Shown: one piece after another, positions 1 to 6,794 of the stretch
Layout: every line of letters begins with the position of its first letter
Position numbering within the stretch: position 1 is the stretch's first letter
NCBI RefSeq assembly: GCF_016901855.1
Contig: NZ_JACJKY010000003.1
Coordinates: forward strand, 1-64,000
DNA from: Merdimmobilis hominis
GTDB lineage: Bacteria > Bacillota > Clostridia > Oscillospirales > Ruminococcaceae
Direction of reading: 5' to 3'
Length of the DNA: 64,000 bases
Position numbers and translations under genes: made by a program
Notes under the pieces: generated by a model
What the model was told of the DNA's origin: nothing
Seen by the model: only the letters and a program-made list of their open reading frames with translations
Databases searched by the model: none

Positions 1-97
1 ACTTTTTTCGAAGTTTTTTCGAGGTTTTCGCTCCCGCGACTCTCTCGATATTCCTTCTCATTTCCTTGTTTTTCCTGTCCTCCGTGACAGCTATATT

Positions 98-126
98 ATA
101 ATACCACACACCCCCCACTTTGTCAA
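98..126 (-). promoter_or_regulatory. Sigma-A promoter for a gene beyond the left edge
   Basis: On the minus strand, TTGACA (121-126) and TATTAT (98-103) are separated by exactly 17 nt. The transcript would start near 91 and run off the left end of the window. The promoter lies just downstream of the LCP terminator, so it begins a new unit. Bases 1-90 contain a purine-rich leader and an ATG at 59-61 that stays open to the edge for 20 codons. No good ribosome binding site sits in front of that ATG, so I do not call a gene. Confidence 0.7.
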
Positions 127-165
127 CACCTTTTTTCATCTTTTTTTGACTTTTCTTTCTTATAT

Positions 166-203
166 AAAAAGAACCACTGCATGCACCGCATACAGTGGTT
201 CTC
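166..203 (-). terminator. Intrinsic terminator of the metK-LCP unit
   Basis: A perfect 9-bp stem, GAACCACTG with CAGTGGTTC, sits at 171-179 and 193-201. On the minus strand it is followed by TTTTTATAT. It lies directly after the LCP stop codon at 212 and before the next promoter. Confidence 0.85.
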
Positions 204-211
204 ATATTCTC

Positions 212-1249
212 TTATTCTTGTTTCGATACAGGCACGGACACATCCGATTGTGCAAGTGTCTCAGGGCTCACATCATCATAGACAAACGCCCGCCATGCAT
301 CGGAAGCGCTCTGCAAATCCACATGCAGACACTGCTGTCCGAGTGTATCATAAATCGTTCCCTTGCCATTCAAATGGCGGTTGAGCGGAATGCGCATCTC
401 TTCCATGGAAACATCGCGCAGCATGATGCCACAAAGCGACAGTACCTCCCCGATATCCACGGACGTCTCCACATACGGAAGCGTCTTTCGTGCAAATTCA
501 GGATAGGAAACCGGGTTCATCGCAAGCGCCTTTTCAAACAGTGCACGCATCACGATACGCTGACGCTCCGTACGGTCAAAATCGGCATTGCCTACCTTGC
601 GGATACGCGCATATGCGACCGCCTGTGTTCCGTTAAGCGTTTGCATCCCGGCTTTTTGGATATAGTCCTCCCCTAAACCGGCGACAATCGCCTGCTCTTC
701 GATATTTTCGTTTGCGGCAAGACGCTCTTTCTCTGAAACCTCGATCGGTACGCCTCCTACCGCATCGACAATCTGTGCCATTCCGTCAAAATTGATCGTT
801 GCATATTCGGTGATATTCGTACCGAAGTTCTCATTGATCGTTTTGACAGCAAGCTGCGGTCCGCCATAAAAATACGCCTGTGTCAGCTTGGTTTGTCCAT
901 GACCCTCGATTTTCACATACATATCCCGCATCAGAGAGCTGAGCTTGATTTTGTTGTGCTGTTTATCCACCGACAAAATCATAATGGAATCGGAATGCAC
1001 CTGCTTTTCATCGCCGCGCCGATCTACGCCGAACAACGCGATATTCACAATATCACTTGCACCGTCGTCTTTGACGCTTTCCTGAATGCCCAAATTGCTC
1101 TCATCCAGCTCGTTGTGCTGATATTCTGTCAAAATGCTCATCACATAACCCAAAACGGCAAACACGATGAGCAGCACAATAGCCCAAATCGAAAATTTCA
1201 CCCACGGACGCAGTTTTGTCTTGTGTCTTTTTTTCACTGGCTTTTTCAC
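212..1249 (-). CDS. LytR-CpsA-Psr (LCP) family cell-wall glycopolymer ligase
   Basis: LCP proteins transfer undecaprenyl-linked glycopolymers such as teichoic acids or capsule onto peptidoglycan at the outer face of the membrane. The 345-residue product has a Lys/Arg-rich cytoplasmic start, one membrane segment at about residues 17-38, then the extracellular LCP domain. That domain shows the conserved DSIMILSVD strand, SLMRDMYV and the Arg-rich AYARIRK...DFDRTERQR region that binds the lipid pyrophosphate. I chose the GTG at 1247-1249 because AAGGAGG precedes it; 17 more upstream codons are open but have no ribosome site. The gene follows metK by about 60 nt and ends at a strong terminator, so it is probably read from the metK promoter. 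The specific glycopolymer cannot be told from the sequence. Confidence 0.93.
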   Translation of the reverse strand: MKKPVKKRHKTKLRPWVKFSIWAIVLLIVFAVLGYVMSILTEYQHNELDESNLGIQESVKDDGASDIVNIALFGVDRRGDEKQVHSDSIMILSVDKQHNKIKLSSLMRDMYVKIEGHGQTKLTQAYFYGGPQLAVKTINENFGTNITEYATINFDGMAQIVDAVGGVPIEVSEKERLAANENIEEQAIVAGLGEDYIQKAGMQTLNGTQAVAYARIRKVGNADFDRTERQRIVMRALFEKALAMNPVSYPEFARKTLPYVETSVDIGEVLSLCGIMLRDVSMEEMRIPLNRHLNGKGTIYDTLGQQCLHVDLQSASDAWRAFVYDDVSPETLAQSDVSVPVSKQE

Positions 1250-1309
1250 CGCTTTTCCTCCTTGCAGGAACCGGTTCTGCGCGTCGTTACACGCAGGCAA
1301 TCAGTGAAA

Positions 1310-2491
1310 TTATGCAAAGCAAGCGCGCAGTTCATCCACGCGGTTGCGTTTCTCCCACGGCAGATCGAGATCTTCGCGGCCTACATGACCGTATGCAGCC
1401 ACCTGTTTGTAGATCGGGCGACGGAGATCAAGTGTGCGGATGATGCTTGCCGGACGCAGATCAAACACGCGGCTTACAGCTTCTGCGATTTTCTCATCGG
1501 AATAAGCACCTGTACCGAACGTATCCACGAGAATCGACACCGGTTTTGCCACGCCGATTGCATATGCAAGCTCGACCTCACATTTTTTTGCAAGACCTGC
1601 TGCAACAACGTTTTTCGCCACCCAGCGCGCTGCATATGCCGCACTTCTGTCCACTTTTGTCGGGTCTTTTCCGGAGAATGCACCGCCGCCGTGACGTGCA
1701 TAGCCGCCATAGGTGTCGACGATGATTTTTCTGCCGGTCAAGCCGGAGTCACCTGCCGGTCCGCCGATGACAAAACGGCCGGTCGGGTTAATTAAGTATT
1801 TTGTATTTTCATCGATCAATGCGCCGTCAACGACCGGGCGTACAACGTGTTCGATGAGGTCTGCACGGATGGTTTCAAGTGTGACATCCGGGTCGTGCTG
1901 TGTGGAGATGACGATGGTATCGACACGAACCGGCTTGTCCTCTTCATATTCGATGGTAACCTGGGTTTTTCCGTCCGGACGCAGATACGACAATGTGCCG
2001 TTTTTGCGCACTTCGGTCAAACACATTGCCAGTTTATGTGCCAGGCTGATCGGCAGCGGCATCAGCTCCGGTGTTTCGTCGCATGCGTAGCCGAACATCA
2101 TACCCTGGTCGCCTGCACCGGTCTGGTCGTTGTCCTCGCTCGAACCGGTTTTCTGCTCGAGTGCTTTGTCGACACCCATTGCGATATCCGGCGACTGTGC
2201 ATGAATTGCAGTCAGCACGCCGCAGGTGGTGGCGTCAAAGCCGAATTTTGCACGGTTATAGCCGATTTCCTCGACGGTATCACGCGCGATCTGCGCAATG
2301 TCGACATAAGTGTCGGTTGTAATTTCACCCATCACCATAATCATACCGGTAGTGGTGGTAGTTTCGCATGCAACACGCGCCTGCGGGTCATGTTTTAAAA
2401 TCTCGTCTAAGATTGCGTCAGACACCTGATCGCAGATCTTGTCCGGATGTCCCTCTGTCACACTTTCAGATGTGAAAAAATGTCTTGCCAT
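1310..2491 (-). CDS. metK: S-adenosylmethionine synthetase
   Basis: The enzyme makes S-adenosylmethionine from methionine and ATP in the cytoplasm, supplying the many methyltransferases and radical-SAM enzymes encoded nearby. The 393-residue protein has the family's usual length and its hallmark motifs: GHPDKICDQ near the N-terminus, [12 protein letters not shown] in the middle (ATP binding) and [16 protein letters not shown] in the C-terminal half (phosphate-binding P-loop). The start is the ATG at 2489-2491 with AAAGGAGC upstream; the longer open frame runs back into the riboswitch terminator and is not coding. Expression is controlled by the SAM-I riboswitch just upstream, giving feedback by the product. 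Confidence 0.98.
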   Translation of the reverse strand: MARHFFTSESVTEGHPDKICDQVSDAILDEILKHDPQARVACETTTTTGMIMVMGEITTDTYVDIAQIARDTVEEIGYNRAKFGFDATTCGVLTAIHAQSPDIAMGVDKALEQKTGSSEDNDQTGAGDQGMMFGYACDETPELMPLPISLAHKLAMCLTEVRKNGTLSYLRPDGKTQVTIEYEEDKPVRVDTIVISTQHDPDVTLETIRADLIEHVVRPVVDGALIDENTKYLINPTGRFVIGGPAGDSGLTGRKIIVDTYGGYARHGGGAFSGKDPTKVDRSAAYAARWVAKNVVAAGLAKKCEVELAYAIGVAKPVSILVDTFGTGAYSDEKIAEAVSRVFDLRPASIIRTLDLRRPIYKQVAAYGHVGREDLDLPWEKRNRVDELRACFA

Positions 2492-2530
2492 AAAAAAGCT
2501 CCTTTCATCATTTCCTTGTCGAGCCCAAAG

Positions 2531-2558
2531 AAAAACGCTCAGGAACATCCTGAGCGTC
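2531..2558 (-). terminator. SAM riboswitch expression-platform terminator
   Basis: An ACGCTCAGGA / TCCTGAGCGT stem (2535-2544 and 2548-2557) is followed on the minus strand by TTTTTCTTT. It lies between the aptamer and metK. It is the expected off-state hairpin formed when SAM stabilises the aptamer. Confidence 0.92.
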
Positions 2559-2581
2559 TTGTTTCACCTTGTTGGGTCAAA

Positions 2582-2676
2582 ACCTCATCTTCGGATCGTT
2601 CCTCTGGATTTAGCACCTTACATCAGTAGGTTGCCGGATTTCGTCGGGCCAGTCCCTCCATCACTCTCGATAAGGT
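2582..2676 (-). promoter_or_regulatory. SAM-I (S-box) riboswitch aptamer controlling metK
   Basis: The minus strand shows the S-box signature. P1 is an 8-bp helix between ACCTTATC (2669-2676) and GATGAGGT (2582-2589). After the 5' side of P1 come the conserved GAGAGTGATGGAGGGACTGG, then GGCAACC and GGTGCTAAATCC. In this class, SAM binding to the aptamer stabilises P1 and lets the downstream terminator form. The target is metK, a standard S-box gene. All four helices can be drawn, so this appears to be a complete, functional element. Confidence 0.97.
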
Positions 2677-2695
2677 ATTCAATTTACAATGGTAT

Positions 2696-2724
2696 ATTAT
2701 ACGGTAACGAACGTTTGTTGTCAA
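2696..2724 (-). promoter_or_regulatory. metK promoter
   Basis: The minus strand has TTGACA (2719-2724) and TATAAT (2696-2701) with a 17-nt spacer, a perfect sigma-A consensus. Transcription would start about 10 nt before the riboswitch P1 helix. Confidence 0.93.
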
Positions 2725-2732
2725 GAGAAAAT

Positions 2733-3197
2733 TTATTCCGCTGCATTTTCTTCTTCACAGCAGCCGCAAGTTCCTGTGCAGCAGCAGGAATCTTCCGCAC
2801 TTTCGCAGCAGCAATCTGCAGCCGGCGCTTCGGTACAAAGCTTTTCACCGCATTTTAAGCAATACACCGCATCTTTCGGATTGACTGCGCCGCAGTGCTC
2901 GCACAGCTGTTTGTTCTGCATCGCGACCATTGTGCGCTCGATTTCATCCAGCCGTGCAAACTGTGCATCGATCTGCTGTGTCAATGTTTCCACAGCCTCA
3001 GAATTACTCTGGTTCGTTTTTACCAGACGATACATTTCCATACCGAGCTTTTCATGCAGCCGTTTGATCTCGCCGGAAACACGAACCGTTTCCATTTTGT
3101 ATTTTGACAGTTCCACCATTTCACCGGTTTTCTTTCCTGCCGCATCTGCAATGAACCGCAGTTTTTCCATCCATTCATCCACATTGATTGATGCCAT
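2733..3197 (-). CDS. Coiled-coil zinc-ribbon protein with Cys-rich tail
   Basis: I do not recognise a characterised family. The 154-residue protein has a predicted helical, charged N-terminal two thirds (residues 1-97, coiled-coil-like, with no membrane segment). It is followed by a zinc ribbon made of CEHC (99-102) and CLKC (113-116). The last 40 residues add ten more cysteines in clusters, CCC at 129-131, CCC at 138-140, then C144, C146 and C147, ending in an acidic tail. That gives 14 Cys, all after residue 98. The start ATG (3195-3197) is chosen over an ATG 9 nt earlier that abuts the AAAGGAGG. The gene has its own promoter, and its stop lies 9 nt before the metK -35 box. Zinc binding at the ribbon is likely; a metal-buffering role for the tail is speculation. 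Confidence 0.85.
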   Translation of the reverse strand: MASINVDEWMEKLRFIADAAGKKTGEMVELSKYKMETVRVSGEIKRLHEKLGMEMYRLVKTNQSNSEAVETLTQQIDAQFARLDEIERTMVAMQNKQLCEHCGAVNPKDAVYCLKCGEKLCTEAPAADCCCESAEDSCCCTGTCGCCEEENAAE

Positions 3198-3236
3198 ACC
3201 GCTCATCCTCCTTTTAAACGTGTACGGTTTTTGTTT

Positions 3237-3265
3237 ATTATATACGCTTTTATGCGAAAATACAA
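3237..3265 (-). promoter_or_regulatory. Promoter of the Cys-rich zinc-ribbon gene
   Basis: On the minus strand, TTGTAT (3260-3265) and TATAAT (3237-3242) are spaced 17 nt apart. They lie about 40 nt upstream of the start codon at 3197 and just beyond the stop of the kinase gene at 3268. Confidence 0.75.
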
Positions 3266-3267
3266 CG

Positions 3268-4209
3268 TCACGCCAAAAATTCACGAAGCACCGTCTTTTC
3301 CGGGAGATAACTCTCAGAAAGCGGCACAAACATCGAAAGCGCTTCGCGCAGACGCATAATTTTTGCACGGTACTGCGCGCTCACCTCATCCGCAGAAAGC
3401 ACCGACGAAAGATAGTGTGTCCAAATCGCCGGCTCATACAAAACCGTCGAATCCACAATAAAATCGGCTTCTTTTTTATAGGGGATGATATTCGCAATCT
3501 CACTGCGCACAACCTCCACCCACATCCCCATTGTGCCCTCCACCGGATTGTTCCGATGAAAATGATCACGCACAATCCGGCGGATCAGACGGATTTCACG
3601 TGCGGTGAGCACACGTTTATCATCCAGCACATAGTCGGAGTTCGGACTGATATAAAGCTTTAAAAAGCTGTTTTTGTCGTGCTGCGCTGTAATTTCAGGA
3701 TTTAGCGCATGGATTCCCTCGACCACCAGAATCGAGTCGTGATCGACTGTGATCTCACGGCGTACAGGCGAACGCTTGCCGGTGGTAAAATCGAACATCG
3801 GAAAATCGGCTCTGCCGTTTTTCAACAGCGTATCAAAACACCGGGAAAGTTCCTCGTGATCGAGTGTATGAATCGATTCAAAATCCGTTTTGCCGTTTGG
3901 CAAGCGCGGCAGTTTATCACGATCCACAAAAAAATCATCGAGAGAGATCACCGCAGAACGCACGCCTTCCGCTTCTAAGTAAGCAGAAATTTTTCCTGCC
4001 GTCGTTGTCTTTGACGAAGCAGACGGCCCTGACAGCAGCAGAATCGAGCACTCACCGCGTCGTTTTGCGATATTCTGCGCCGTTTCCAAAAGCTGATCCT
4101 CATACATCCGCTCCGACCATTCCACAAGCTTCTGCGGATAGTAAAGCACCATACCGTTAATCCAGCTGACGCTTACTTTGTTGTTCTCGTCCTTCCCTGC
4201 AAATGTCAT
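3268..4209 (-). CDS. Uridine kinase / phosphoribulokinase-family nucleoside kinase
   Basis: A 313-residue P-loop kinase of the uridine kinase/PRK family, probably phosphorylating a nucleoside. It shows a P-loop at residues 61-69 (GPSASSKTT), the Asp-rich strand VISLDDFFVDR for substrate binding, HTLDHEE, and the LVVEGIHALNPE strand typical of the family. The P-loop is odd: the Gly that normally precedes the Lys is Ser66. The first 55 residues are not a recognised domain; larger clostridial relatives carry a TGS-type domain there that is missing here. The start ATG (4207-4209) has AAAGGAT upstream and overlaps the 3' end of hemZ by 53 nt. A second ATG at 4152 would remove the overlap but has no ribosome site. 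It is the last gene of the recJ-relA operon. Confidence 0.88.
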   Translation of the reverse strand: MTFAGKDENNKVSVSWINGMVLYYPQKLVEWSERMYEDQLLETAQNIAKRRGECSILLLSGPSASSKTTTAGKISAYLEAEGVRSAVISLDDFFVDRDKLPRLPNGKTDFESIHTLDHEELSRCFDTLLKNGRADFPMFDFTTGKRSPVRREITVDHDSILVVEGIHALNPEITAQHDKNSFLKLYISPNSDYVLDDKRVLTAREIRLIRRIVRDHFHRNNPVEGTMGMWVEVVRSEIANIIPYKKEADFIVDSTVLYEPAIWTHYLSSVLSADEVSAQYRAKIMRLREALSMFVPLSESYLPEKTVLREFLA

Positions 4210-5686
4210 AAATACGATCCTTTCTTGAGAGAATTTCTTCAAACCGATCGATGTATTCAAAATGATATTTGTAGTTGAAAATGCGGGAAATCGGCTCGGT
4301 TCCAAGTCCCACAAGCTTTGTCACGCCGCCCGCACCGCAGGCGAGAATCGTCTGAATTTCATCCATGATATAGATGTTATAAAGACTTTCCGTGTGTTTT
4401 TTCGCATAGCCCACATTTTCAAGGTTGCCGACTGTATTTTTCTGCCGGTATAGATAATATGGAAAATATCCGGCGTTTATGAGTGTTTTCTGCGCATATG
4501 CCGTCATTCTGCCCGTCATGTCGGATTTGACATAATCGCGCATCGACGTTTCAAAAAACAGATCGGCACTGCGCTTAATCGACAGCGTATGCACCGTAAT
4601 ATTTGCCGGATCGAGCGAAACGGCACGATCAAGCGACCGGCAGAATCCCTCATATGTATCGCCCGGCAGTCCGGCGATCAAATCCATGTTAATCATGGTA
4701 AAACCGCACTCTTTTGCGAGCTCGTAACTGTCCACCACATCCTGTGCGGTGTGTTTGCGGCCGATTTTCTGCAAAACCGCATCCTCAAATGTCTGCGGAT
4801 TGATGCTTACACGGGTGGCGCCCGCTTCTTTGATCACCATGAGCTTTTCTCGCGTAATCGTGTCGGCGCGTCCCGCTTCAACGGTATATTCCCGCACATG
4901 CGGCACATCAAAATACGCCGCTACTGCATCGAGCACGCGTTTTAACTGCTCTGCCGACAGCGCAGTCGGTGTACCGCCGCCGACATAGATTGTATCAAGC
5001 GATAAATGCTCATCCTTTGCGACCTGTGCCGTCTTTTCGATTTCGCGGCACAGCAATGTGACATATTCGTCAATTTTATCGGTTGCTTTCCGGCTTGTGA
5101 TCGCGTGGGACACAAACGAACAATAGCTGCACCGGCTCACACAAAACGGAATCGCGATATACAGCGAAAACGAATCCGGTTTTAGCTCTTTAAGCATCGG
5201 CTCCTGGGTGTCAGCCGTCAAAAACGCGAGGTCAAGCTTTTCGTCCGATACAAGAAAGCGGTCGTGCAGTCCTGCGCGGATCTCTTCGTCCGGCTTTCCG
5301 GCTTTGCGTTCGCGCTGAATGATATTCACCGGGCGTACACCGGTCAAAATGCCCCACCGCGGTGAAACACCGAGGCGTTCTTCCAAGATACGATAGAGCA
5401 TGACGCACAGCACCCGCTCACACTCCTGATCGTATTCACGAAGTGAGCCAAACGAAATCTCCGGCGCGATCGTTTCTTCACGCGCTGTTTTCTCGCCGTC
5501 TAAACAAACAGTCACCGAAAGGTGCGTGTTTTCTCCCTGGACATCGCGGCAGGTCAGCACATAGTCATGTTCCTCACTTGCCACCGGTTCCTCAAAGCGG
5601 TGCTCAAAGCGCACCACCGGGAAAAACAGCTTGCAGATGCCCTCTAATTCATATTTGAATTGCTGTCCGTTAAAATATATGGTCAT
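4157..5686 (-). CDS. hemZ: Radical-SAM coproporphyrinogen dehydrogenase-like HemZ
   Basis: This 509-residue protein belongs to the HemN/HemZ branch of radical-SAM enzymes. The N-terminal about 150 residues match the HemZ-specific region. The SAM domain follows with the CxxxCxxC cluster motif in PFCVSRCSYCSF, and GGGTPTALSAEQL and VSINPQTFEDAVLQ further on. HemZ is usually annotated as oxygen-independent coproporphyrinogen III oxidase, but its real substrate is uncertain in many Clostridia, and no other haem gene is in the window. Its ATG shares one base with the stop of the preceding MBL gene (TAATG), so the two are translationally coupled. Confidence 0.93.
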   Translation of the reverse strand: MTIYFNGQQFKYELEGICKLFFPVVRFEHRFEEPVASEEHDYVLTCRDVQGENTHLSVTVCLDGEKTAREETIAPEISFGSLREYDQECERVLCVMLYRILEERLGVSPRWGILTGVRPVNIIQRERKAGKPDEEIRAGLHDRFLVSDEKLDLAFLTADTQEPMLKELKPDSFSLYIAIPFCVSRCSYCSFVSHAITSRKATDKIDEYVTLLCREIEKTAQVAKDEHLSLDTIYVGGGTPTALSAEQLKRVLDAVAAYFDVPHVREYTVEAGRADTITREKLMVIKEAGATRVSINPQTFEDAVLQKIGRKHTAQDVVDSYELAKECGFTMINMDLIAGLPGDTYEGFCRSLDRAVSLDPANITVHTLSIKRSADLFFETSMRDYVKSDMTGRMTAYAQKTLINAGYFPYYLYRQKNTVGNLENVGYAKKHTESLYNIYIMDEIQTILACGAGGVTKLVGLGTEPISRIFNYKYHFEYIDRFEEILSRKDRIYDICREGREQQSKRQLD

Positions 5687-6309
5687 TATCTTTGCAGATA
5701 CGGATTGGTTCGCCGCTCAAATGCGAGAATGGTTTCCCCGCCATGGCCTGACAAAATCCGTGTCTGATCCTCCATCCTGTCAAATTTTAAAAGCGACTGC
5801 ATGAGTGTTTTCGTATCGCCGCCCGGCAGATCGGTTCTGCCGACACTGCCCATAAACAGTGTATCGCCCGTGAACACGACATCCTCTGTACAGAACACCA
5901 TCGAACCGGGCGTATGTCCCGGCGTAGCCATCGCGGTGAGGGTCACCTCATCGAGCGAAATCGTGTCGCCGTCTGCAATCAGCCGGTCGGGCATTTCGCC
6001 TTCATATCCTGCAAAGCTTGGGAAGAATGCACCGTCGACATCCCACGGCGCTAAAAAGCGATCCTTATCAAGCGCAGGCACAACAGTCTGCGCGCCGGTT
6101 TGTGCTTTCAATACGCTCGCCGCACCGATATGATCAAAATGGCCGTGCGTAAACAGCAAAATCTTTGCATTCAGTCCGTGTGCATGCAACAGCGAGAGGA
6201 TTCTCTGCGGCTCTGCACCGGCGTCAATCACAATCGCATTTTTCTGTTCAGTTTCAATGATATAGCAGTTCGTTTGAAAGATGCCGACTGCCAGCGAATA
6301 CACGTTCAT
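5686..6309 (-). CDS. MBL-fold metallo-hydrolase (glyoxalase II-like)
   Basis: A 207-residue metallo-beta-lactamase-fold hydrolase that carries the metal-binding THGHFDHIG motif, the GHTPGS motif around the second metal ligand His, and FTGDTLF with the bridging Asp. Its length fits the short YcbL/hydroxyacylglutathione hydrolase-like group. The reaction is probably hydrolysis of a thioester or related bond; the substrate is not evident. It overlaps dtd by four bases (ATGA) and hemZ by one base, so it sits inside a tightly packed operon. Confidence 0.93.
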   Translation of the reverse strand: MNVYSLAVGIFQTNCYIIETEQKNAIVIDAGAEPQRILSLLHAHGLNAKILLFTHGHFDHIGAASVLKAQTGAQTVVPALDKDRFLAPWDVDGAFFPSFAGYEGEMPDRLIADGDTISLDEVTLTAMATPGHTPGSMVFCTEDVVFTGDTLFMGSVGRTDLPGGDTKTLMQSLLKFDRMEDQTRILSGHGGETILAFERRTNPYLQR

Positions 6310-6770
6310 GCTTTTCCCTTTCTCATCTCGTCAGTGTCCATCCAGATGGTCACCGGTCCGTCATTTACAAGCGAAACATCCATATCCGCGCCGAATTCGC
6401 CCGTCTGCACATCGCGTCCGGTGATTGCGCGGAGTCTTTCGCAGAACTGTTCATACAGTGGCACCGCCACCTCCGGACGTGCCGCCTTGATAAACGAGGG
6501 ACGCTTTCCGTGACTGCAATCGGCACCGAGTGTAAACTGCGAAACGACCAGAAAATCGCCGTCAATATCGGTGATACCGCGGTTCATCTTATCGTTTTCG
6601 TCGCAGAAAATGCGGATGCCCGCCACCTTCTGTGCAAGATATTCCATCTCGCTTTCCGTATCGCCGTCCATCACACCGAGAAACACGAGCAATCCCTGCC
6701 CGATTTTCCCGATCACCTCGCCGTCAACCGTCACATCGGCACGGCGCACACGCTGCAATAATGCACGCAT
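6306..6770 (-). CDS. dtd: D-aminoacyl-tRNA deacylase
   Basis: The protein frees tRNA from mischarged D-amino acids and glycine in the cytoplasm. It is 154 residues, the usual length. It has the N-terminal MRALLQRVRRADVTVDG strand, the catalytic-site motif SQFTLGADCSHGKRPSF and the Gly-Pro element NDGPVTIWMDT near the C-terminus. It lies between relA and the MBL gene, the standard order in Clostridia, and overlaps the latter by four bases. Confidence 0.97.
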   Translation of the reverse strand: MRALLQRVRRADVTVDGEVIGKIGQGLLVFLGVMDGDTESEMEYLAQKVAGIRIFCDENDKMNRGITDIDGDFLVVSQFTLGADCSHGKRPSFIKAARPEVAVPLYEQFCERLRAITGRDVQTGEFGADMDVSLVNDGPVTIWMDTDEMRKGKA

Positions 6771-6794
6771 TCGTTTTGTCCTCCCGTCTTTTTA

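Noticed and set aside
1-61. Partial coding sequence running off the left edge
   Set aside because: The ATG at 59-61 has a purine-rich stretch touching it and the next GGAGG is 17 nt away; too weak to list as a gene.
4152-4209. Kinase gene starting at 4152 rather than 4209
   Set aside because: It would avoid the overlap with hemZ but has no ribosome site, while AAAGGAT precedes the 4209 start.
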